Assembly: GCA_917880885.1 (NCBI GenBank)
Contig: OU862906.1
Location: forward strand, 59,376,665 to 59,440,664
Length of the DNA stretch: 64,000 nt
Source: Limnephilus marmoratus
Taxonomy: Eukaryota > Arthropoda > Insecta > Trichoptera > Limnephilidae
Reading direction: 5' to 3'
Below the pieces are notes generated by a model, which was not told where the DNA came from, made no database searches, and saw nothing but the letters and a program-made list of their open reading frames with translations. Below, piece by piece: positions 33,593 through 41,770 of this stretch; the first letter of the stretch is position 1, and every line of letters starts with the position of its first letter. Both the position numbers and the translations under genes were made by a program.

Positions 33593-34869
33593 GGCTGCGT
33601 GTAAATAGGAGAAAAATGCGTGAGCCTGTTTATACGCAGCATTATGTAACTTGCGGGGTAACAATATGACTTCTAATATATATTTTTTTTATTTTGTTTC
33701 ATATTCATGTTCACGCAACAGAGTATTAACATAAAAAATTACAGAAAATAAATACAAAAAAGTAAAAATAAAATAAATACTAACCGTTCAATAACTTCTT
33801 GCTACTACATTGGTGGTCACGTAGTTGACACATTCGCACGAGAAGTTGGGAGAAGGTTATGTTGTTTTTTTGGAACGTATGGAAGAATGGAAAACTTTAG
33901 AGTTTCTTAGTAGACGTAGTTTACATGATGACTCACTTGCGTGACTAAAGCGGGGAGATGACTTAGGAGAATGTTGGTATGCGTTTACTAACTCGATGAA
34001 ATAAATATTGATTCAAGGAATCATCCGGCAAAGTATCGCAATATATCATGTTGTCCTTTGAATTCATCGAGTCATCTCTTTAAACAAGATACCATAAACT
34101 TCCAGCTCACATTTCAAGCATCATAAATCAGCCTACACCAGGCCGCTGCACACAAAGCCTGAAAAGCAATCATAACTCATACTCATACGCCGCCCATCGG
34201 TCAGGTAAGGCCTTCATAAAGGTCACATATTATTTGGTTAAGCCGTCACGGTCAATTGGGCCCGAAAGAAAAAGTCTCGCACTTAGGGGTGTATGTTTCA
34301 CCTATCACTAGCGGGAAAATGCGCCGTAATAAGCCAATTACGAAGAGCGACTTCAGCGTGTATTTTTAAGGATTTCACATAAAGCATAGCTTTTTTACGG
34401 CGCAAGATCAATAAATACAACATGTTTACCCTATTATTTTGTATGCGTTGCAATAATAAACTTTGGTAAAACGTGAGTGCCATTAAAAAGGGATTATCGC
34501 TTGAACGGTTTCCCAGCAAATAAATACACATTTGAAACCATTACAATTTAAATATGTATTCAATGTCCGATCTCAAATAAGTGAACAGGACACGTCATTC
34601 AGCGTGGTGATTCTTTTGTAATCATTGGTTCATCTGTAAGTATTGACGCCGAGAAAGTTCTATTTATACCCTAGCCTTATAAAAGCTGTATTGTACTGAT
34701 TATTAGTTTACTTTAGAAATATTAAAATTAAAATATAATTTTTTAACTTATCCTCTAAAAATATTTTATCAGTTCTCGAGATTTTCCTGTTCATTTGTGA
34801 TTAGAAGGATATCAGAACCCATGCGTTCATTGTTGCATTTCATTTTGAACAACCTACATTGTATAATAT
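33593..34869. other. No gene seen
   Basis: Short frames only; no motif or repeat family recognised. Confidence 0.35.
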
Positions 34870-35673
34870 AGTCCAACAGCTCGTAGGGCTTTGAAGCAAA
34901 GAATGGACGGCTACCTCGAGAGTGTTTTCTCTTGGGGTAAAAATAATCTCGTTGAATTTAATGTTTTAAAGACCCAATCTTGTCTGATTACGTCCAAAAG
35001 GGATCGAAATGAAAATCTAGTCTCTTTCAACGGAAGCAATCTTCCGAACAGGCCCTCCATTGATATGCTTGGTGTAACCCTAAGTGACCAGCTCAGGTAT
35101 GGGGGCTCCATTGAAGCCAGAGTAAAGCTAGCCTCCCAAAAACTGGGCGTACTGTACAGGGCCCGCGGATACTTTAATAGTACACAACTGCTAACCTTGT
35201 ACAAATCACAAGTACGCCCCACGGTTGAATTTGGCAGCCATCTCTGGTCTGGAGCTCCAAAATACCTGAAAAATACCCTCGACTCTGTGCAGAAACGGGC
35301 GGTCCGTTTGATAGATTCTCCCATCTTAACAGACGGATTGCAATCTTTAGAGCACAGGCGTCGGGTGGGAATGCTATCCTTGTTCTACCGGTATTACAAT
35401 GGAAGATGCTCCGAGGAACTAGCATCATTGATCCCTTCGGCACCGGTGCATAGTCGGGAAACACGCCAAACGCGTGCCCAACATTTGTACACGGTTGACA
35501 TTTGTCACATGAGAACGGGTCGTTTCTTCGACTCGTTCTTGTGTTCAACAGCTCGGCTGTGGAATGATTTGCCGGCCTCTGTGTTTCCTCCTTCCTACAA
35601 CATGGGTCTCTTCAAGACCAATGTTCATTCCTTCCTCTCCTCAAAAAGACCCTCCACACAGCATCCCAGATGA
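34870..35673 (+). pseudogene. LINE ORF2 C-terminal part, open but truncated
   Basis: Reads RMDGYLESVFSWGKNNLVEF, SCLITSKRDRNENLV, IDMLGVTLSDQLRYGGSIEA, KLGVLYRARGYFNSTQLLTL, KSQVRPTVEFGSHLWSGAP, LDSVQKRAVRLIDSP, and FDSFLCSTARLWNDLPASVF. This is the thumb and C-terminal region after the FADD motif in CR1/L2-type LINEs, which is usually followed directly by the stop. No ATG starts it; the frame simply enters from the truncated 5' side. With no stops or shifts over 260 codons it must be a recent insertion. Confidence 0.85.
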
Positions 35674-35751
35674 CATAGGCCCTGAGGGAAATTATTTTCC
35701 TCAGGGCCTCCTGTGTGGAGTTAATGTAAAAAAAAAAAAAAAAAAAAAAAT
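34870..35751 (+). mobile_element. LINE 3' end, young, probable SINE1 partner
   Basis: 5'-truncated within the reverse transcriptase, with an intact reading frame to the stop, a short 3' untranslated region and a 22-base A-tail. The 3' region 35625-35735 is shared with SINE1. It forms an outer stem CTCCACACAG (35652-35661) / CTGTGTGGAG (35711-35720) around an inner stem GGCCCTGAGG (35678-35687) / CCTCAGGGCC (35699-35708). Confidence 0.85.
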
Positions 35752-36527
35752 ATTGCCAGCTCTAATACTGATATTCACAAATTTGGGACCCGACAGTTGA
35801 TTCACGGACAATAAGAAACTCCAGTGAAAAATATCATAGCTTTGAAAAAATATGTTCATATAGTATAGACCAATAAAAAATATATAAGTTTTATTTAATA
35901 ATATTAAACGCAGAGTTTTAAAAAATATATTAAAAAGTCCATTTTTCATCGGGTCGTACAAATAAGCCGTCAAGTTGGCATCATTGAAATTTTAGTGGAG
36001 ACGTCACTGTTCGACGTGTCGTGACGTCACCATAAAGTCATTGTATGGGAATATATGATATGACACAAGCCATCATATTAATTTATTCGTTTATTTACAT
36101 ACTGCTTTTTTGTTGTGGTTTTTGGGAGGTCTTGAAAAATTAAAACTTTGACAATTATTTTAACTATTAAAACTAACTCTAAAAATAAAAATAAAAATGC
36201 AGTTATTTTAGTTAGAAGGTCATTAAAAAATTAAAAAATTGGTCTGGAGTTCTCCATTGCCCCCCCGAAATGATATTTACTATAAAATTAAATTTTTTGC
36301 ACATATTTACCAATTTCAAACGTAAAACCGACTTCAAAAATACATTTAATAATAATTTGGTACGAATTTATATACAGTGTCGATTTTGTACTTATACGCT
36401 GGTATATACAGTATACAATTAGTTTTTGTTGCATTTGAATGAAAATATGTTTATACTTTTGTTATTCGGTGGTACATTCTCTCTGCACACCCCGTCGGGG
36501 TCACTTGGTCATATTTTGTGTAAGTAG
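35752..36527. other. No gene seen
   Basis: AT-rich up to the GC-rich solo LTR. Confidence 0.35.
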
Positions 36528-37249
36528 TGTTACGTTACAAAAGATAAAGAATAGAGTCCCTTACTCCTGTTGCGAGGAGTTAGTGAATTGGGTCCCAGTG
36601 CACAGCTCGCCGCACCGCCCCCCTCTCCGCCCCCCTCTCCGCATGCGGAGGTCCGTGGCCCCAGTGCCGATCGGCACCCGGCATTCATTCAACCGCTTGC
36701 CCCTGGCGCGACAACAGTGTCCAAGTAATTGCGCTATGGCGCTGTCCGAGAACCTAAACTCGTGATTGTTTCTATAATGTGAGTTGTGCACGATAAGGCT
36801 CCAGCCCACCAGTAGCCTGTCTGACGACACCCTCATTTCCTGCTTTGTGAGTAAAATGAATCTTTGCCCCCTCTTGTGTGCTACATCCCGCGTTTAAATT
36901 CACTAACACGTGTGGAGAGTTGAGAGAGAGAAGTTCCCCGCCATGTTAGAATACTAGTCCTAGCAAGTACCCATGTGTAGTTTGCCGAGGCTGGCAATTG
37001 TAAAACCCTGTCTCCTTCTAAATGAATAAACCCTTTACGTGCAAAACTGTGTTCAGATTGAGGAAAGAGACCTGGAGATTGTGAGGAAAGGAGGAGGAGG
37101 AATTCACAAGCGAACCACAACACTCGCCTTGGTTTTAAGAGGAACCTTGCTTGCGCCGGCTTCCTGAGCTAGTTCTGTTGGCCTATTTATTGCGTGTCCT
37201 TTCCAGGTTTGGTTTAGCAAAAGGCCGTAAGTATGCGGCAATGCTAACA
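36528..37249 (+). mobile_element. Solo LTR, 722 bp, 4-bp target duplication
   Basis: Starts TGTTACGTTA and ends GGCAATGCTAACA, so the ends are TG...CA with the short inverse TGTTA/TAACA. GTAG lies on both sides (36524-36527 and 37250-37253). It contains AATAAA at 37025-37030. It is much GC-richer than its surroundings, with tandem CCGCCCCCCTCT units at 36605-36640. No primer site or coding is adjacent, so it is a recombined solo LTR. A 4-bp duplication and a TGTTAC start would suit a Ty3/gypsy element, which is inference. Confidence 0.6.
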
Positions 37250-37507
37250 GTAGGTATACCGTATTTTCCCTAAACCGACTGCATATTGTATATAAGCATG
37301 CCGGGGGGCAACTGTCGGCGGAACAACTGACATGAAACTATTCTCACCTACCTATTAAGTCCCTAAAATTATTAATATCAATTTTACATATTCACTTTAC
37401 GTACATTTTATTTTTATATACATTTCTTCCGTTTTGCGAGGATTAGTTATTATTTTTAGTTTAAAATTTTCTTTCTATTTTGTATTTAAATATTTTTATT
37501 ACGTTAC

Positions 37508-38996
37508 TGGCTGACCCGACGACCTTCGTACCGCCTCAGAATCAATAACTGTTGTGTTAACTTATTATCTGAAGTAAATTCAGTTTTTTTATTAAGTTAA
37601 ACTACACAATGAAGCAATTATCGATGCGCAACTATTCATGTTTTGTTTTGGTCAGTATCAGAGATGGCGTTGTATACGGATTTATATTTTTTGTGATTTT
37701 CTTACATTTCCACTTACATTTTTTTTTTTTTTTTAAAAGAAAGACAAACATTCCCGGGTTACGAATAACCCAACAATGTTTGAAAATCTCCTACTACCAC
37801 CACAGAAAGCCGAAAATGTTGCTTGTGTTGTGATGGAGGACTTAGCCAGCCGAGGAATCGAACACGCGACGGTCGGGTGGGACCCAAGCGCTATGCCCAC
37901 TCAAGCACCGACCAGTCAAAAATACGGGATGCGTTTCATTTTTTTATACGTGTGAAGGAGATTTATTATAATAGTCGTAGTTTTTCTTTGGAGGGGTGCA
38001 GACATACGTTCATCGTTTGTTTCATTTTCGACTGTTGAAATTTAGTGAGTAAGAAAGTTGGTAAGCATTATATGTTTAAGACGACAATATACCCTAAAAT
38101 ATATTCAGAATCTTAACGACGTAAGTAAAGATGCCGTGTGTACAAATTGCGATTCGCGACCCGGGCTCTGGACGGACCTAGGTACTATCGAATTTGCCGT
38201 TTCAAAGAAAAGAAGAAGAAGACAAATAATGTGGGAAACTTAACGACATAAGTGAATAAAACGTGTAAACAAATGTACGCCGCGGCAAGGCGTATTGTAC
38301 GAACATACGGTTGAATTCACCCTAGCAGGCCTGGAGATTCGACCTTTCTGCAGCGTTCATTTTAATTAATTATGAATAACGTGCTACAAATATTTAAAAT
38401 GTGTCCCCATGTTGTCCTCCCGAAATTATTAATTCATCGTCTAGAAAAATAAAATCTGGTGCTTACCGCTAACTTTAGAGTTGAAAAACGGGTTATATAG
38501 TTTTGAAATCGTTGTTCGTAAAATATATTAATGGTCAGGTATTGTTTTTATTAAAATAATATATAAATAATTTGCATTTCTTGTGCGGCATGGAAATAAA
38601 AAAGTTATTATAGTTACGGATTCGCCGGAAATGATTAAAATGTGAGTTTTGAGTATACAAAAATTATTAGGATTGTGTACCGCCTTAAGAACTAAAGCAA
38701 AATAATCAGCGCATTGACATTTGAAGTTTTTGAATTTTTGAAATTGCCTCAGTATTCGACATTATATTTATTACAATAATGCTGCAGTTCTTTTAAAAGT
38801 TGCGAATTCGTTCCATACAAAATGTATAAGGAAAAGAATTTTCTTCATATTTTTTTTCGTGATTTTTTCCGACGTTTTAATAGCTATTCTACCATTCGGG
38901 ACGGAGACAAATCCAACAAATCAAAGATCATAAAAATCGGTCCAGCCGTTCTTGAGTTATAAATGGTGTAACAAACCCGACTTTATTTTACATATT
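37508..38996 (+). repeat. A-type repeat, copy 2 (hosts a SINE2)
   Basis: Begins GGCTGACCCGACGACCTTCG and ends AAAATCGGTCCAGCCGTTCT, then GTGTAACAAACCCGACTTTA. It matches 7148-8318 in order. A minus-strand SINE2 (37719-37913) interrupts it within about 10 bp of where SINE1 interrupts copy 1. No coding. Confidence 0.65.
37719..37913 (-). mobile_element. SINE2 (tRNA-derived) copy, minus strand
   Basis: On the minus strand it starts GGTCGGTGCTTGAGTGGGCA (A-box-like), then GTCGCGTGTTCGATTCCTCG (good B box GTTCGATTC), GCAACATTTTCGGCTTTCTG, GTAGGAGATTTTC, ATTCGTAACCCGGGAATG and a 16-base A-tail. This is the best-preserved member and defines the family as tRNA-derived. Confidence 0.8.
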
Positions 38997-39959
38997 AAGA
39001 TATTTATCTTTTTTTATATTTCTGATTTGATCTTTCTGCTTTGCAAAGTTTAGTAACTATCATGTTTTTTAGGTTAATTTTTAGTTAATTCAAATAATCA
39101 AATTTTATATTTACCTTTATTTTTATTTTTTGTTTACTCATGTAAAGTTCATTATTATAAATTACGATTTTTTTTCATTTTTTTTATCAGATAGGTAGAC
39201 CAACAAAGCTGTTACAAATCAGCTTGTCTGCAGGAACCACCGAAATTAACTATAATGGCGCTACTTTCCAATTTGAACATGACAAATCATTTCTCTATTG
39301 ATTCGAGAGTTTTGTTAAAAAACAAAAACATTAAAATCATTGTATTTAGCATTGAACTACATATGTATACCGTTTGTAATTATATAAATACGGCATTAGT
39401 AAAGCTTCGATATAAGAATCACCTGAACGGTGTCTAAAATATTAACATTTATATGTGCTAAAACAATTAAACCGTTATTGTTTTCAATTTAAGAGGTCAC
39501 ACTTCAAAGTGCGCAGGCACCTACGACTACAGAAATTGCAGTAAATGAAATTCATCCATACATAAATCAGCAAAAAAATCTTATTGCTGAAAACCAACAT
39601 GTTAGTAAGCATCTTCCATAGACACGACATTTATCACATTTGTATACCAATACCCTGTAGAATTGAACCTGGCAATTTGGAAGCATTAATACTTGAAGGC
39701 ATCGTGAAACCCAATGGACGTGTCTGAGGAGGAACATAAATTTTGATGAAGGTAGATGCGCTCTATCCACTCGGTTTATTTCGGTTGGAGACGCTGCGTG
39801 AGAATATGCATATAACATGAGCAGAATCAGCCAAACCTGGACTTCAGATACTAGGAAGGGACATCGCGCAGTTCTTTTTTTTTAAATAATGTGAAGGATA
39901 TTCTTAACCATTTTTTATAATATAAAGTAAGCAATTAAACTATACTTATTATCTTTCTC
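38997..39959. other. No gene seen
   Basis: Nothing recognised. The minus frame 39567-39818 has no known motif. Confidence 0.35.
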
Positions 39960-40140
39960 AGCCTAGTGAGGTGGTTCACACCAAAAAAATTACAAGCGTG
40001 CAGTTCACACGCGGTAGAAGTGAAAGAGTGGGAAGGATACGAAGCACCGCACAAAGAGGAAACCGATTATTTACGACGCACCGCACAAAAAGGAGACCGG
40101 TTATTCTATCTCATTCTCATGCATCTAAATCCTATGGATG
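39960..40140. repeat. Repeat DNA into which the BEL element inserted (left part)
   Basis: Carries near-repeated ACGAAGCACCGCACAAAGAG and ACGACGCACCGCACAAAAAG. Joining its end (CTATGGATGTACGT) to 46614 onward recreates a sequence resembling the C-type repeat at 11220-11335 in inverse. Confidence 0.4.
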
Positions 40141-40145
40141 TACGT

Positions 40146-41732
40146 TGTAACCGACGTGTTGCTCTCCCTCATTTCTTAATTTTTAATCTTATATGTTTTA
40201 CTTATGTACAATGCCCCGGTGCAACCAAATAAAGCTTGTGTGCCAAGTTTGCACCGGGAGACATTCTAGAATCCTATAATTTTAATAATTTTAACAATTA
40301 ATACTTTATTTATGATTATTTACGCCTCCAAAGGCAACCAGGCTGACTAGCCTCCTTTTTAGTTATGGCCCTGAGAACGGCCGTTTTTTCGGCTCCGAAG
40401 GAAGCAGCTACTCCGCTAAGCGGACTGCCTTCCCTCCCTTGCTGCTCTGCCGTTATGGCTCAGCAGGAAGCGGCTGCTCTACCAAGCAGGCTGCTTTACC
40501 TCCCGTTTTTGGCGGCCCCAACAAGGGCCTTTTTGGGCTCTCAGTCGGCTTTACCGTGCCGCCAGCAACGATCTTTTTCAAACACATTTTTTTTTTAATT
40601 TTAAATGTCTTTTTCTTAATACACAGATGCCCTGGTGACACAAGTAAAAACTTGGTTACCAAGTTGCCACCAGGAGACATCCTAAACTTATTATTTCATC
40701 GCCTTCAGGGCCATTTTTCCGGCTACAAAGCCAAAAAACCAATTTGGGCGTCCCTATTAAGGGCCTTTATATTGGTCAAAAATACACCATATTTTAATAT
40801 AACTTCGTTTAAACACCCCGTAGGACGCTGAAACTAAGACGTTTCAGTGCAGAGTCCTACGGGGCATCCATAGAGCCATAAATAAACATTGTAACTCTTA
40901 AACTGCCAGCGCTATCAGCACTTGAGCAGATTTTCGAGACTTTAGCATCATTTCACTTTTTCTCCATTTTAAAAATCCCAGGACCTCGTAAAGCGACGGA
41001 ACCAAAAGGTTTCGATAGCCAAGCTTACGGGGGACCTGGGAAAAATATTAACTTCTTTGTAACTATTCAAACACTTTGTTAAAAAACAAATACCTACCGA
41101 CAAAAAGTCAAACTTCCTTAAAATCAACCCAAACTCAGCAAACAAAAATTCTACGGATAGAGAATATCCGTAGAACCACTCTAGTTTTAAGGAAAACATT
41201 GTAAATACATTAACCTAACCTGTATAATTAATTTAAGAAACCAATTTTAGACGACCACATTCAAGCAAGTGTTTGCCAAAATGGGTGGCCCACAGAAAGG
41301 CACACCTTATATAGGTAAAGGGCTAGGTAAAACCTCCCACCACAAAAATGTACCACGTGACAGGTTTTGTCACGGAAATCGGGTATATAAACCCGGCCAT
41401 TTCTCATAATAAATCAGTTCTTCCATCAACGTCAACTCGTGTTATTATTTCCTTCTGGGAAAAGTTATTATCATCCGCTGCCTCCCGCCGACCTCTGCCT
41501 AGACTTTGCTCCTGGTGCCATCAGTCTCCTCCAGAAAGCCGGCCCTACTTCAGGCAACCGCCACGCACCAGGACTGGGCAGAGGAGTAGGCACATCCAGT
41601 GTCCTCAACTCATCAGGCACTGGGTGCACGGGAGGTCAGTATTATTATTATTTCAATCATTTCATCCTGGTCGTGTACTGAAACCGGTACCCTTTTTTTA
41701 CAGTCTTGTACAGGCTTGATACGTCTGGTACA
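40146..41732 (+). repeat. 5' LTR of the BEL element
   Basis: Begins TGTAACCGACGTGTTGC and ends ATACGTCTGGTACA. The U3 is long (~1270 bp). It contains several strong hairpins (see findings), a promoter near 41384-41419 and a U5 of ~315 bp. Short frames inside are repeated exactly in the 3' LTR and are not convincing genes. Confidence 0.95.
41354..41419 (+). promoter_or_regulatory. LTR core promoter: TATA box and initiator
   Basis: TATATAAA at 41384-41391 and the arthropod-type initiator TCAGTT at 41414-41419 put a start site at A41416, 32 bases after the first T of the TATA box. Upstream are CACGTG (41354-41359) and the inverse pair CGTGACA/TGTCACG (41356-41374). AATAAA at 41408-41413 would act as the poly(A) signal from the 3' LTR copy (46284-46289). 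Confidence 0.75.
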
Positions 41733-41734
41733 AG

Positions 41735-41752
41735 TGGTCCTTCGAGCCGGAT
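41735..41752 (+). other. Primer binding site, tRNA-Tyr
   Basis: TGGTCCTTCGAGCCGGAT starts 2 bases after the LTR and is the complement of the CCA-ended 3' end of eukaryotic tRNA-Tyr (CCGGCTCGAAGGA plus CCA). It would prime minus-strand synthesis. Confidence 0.85.
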
Positions 41753-41770
41753 CCGCTGCACGAATCCAGG

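Noticed and set aside
40365..40831. Open frames inside the LTR (77 and 130 codons, repeated at 45241-45707)
   Set aside because: They run across hairpin modules in the U3, have no known motif and exist twice only because the LTR is duplicated.
41735..41752. Possible alternative primer such as tRNA-Gly or tRNA-Arg
   Set aside because: The 18 bases match the tRNA-Tyr 3' end as I know it; other tRNA ends fit less well.
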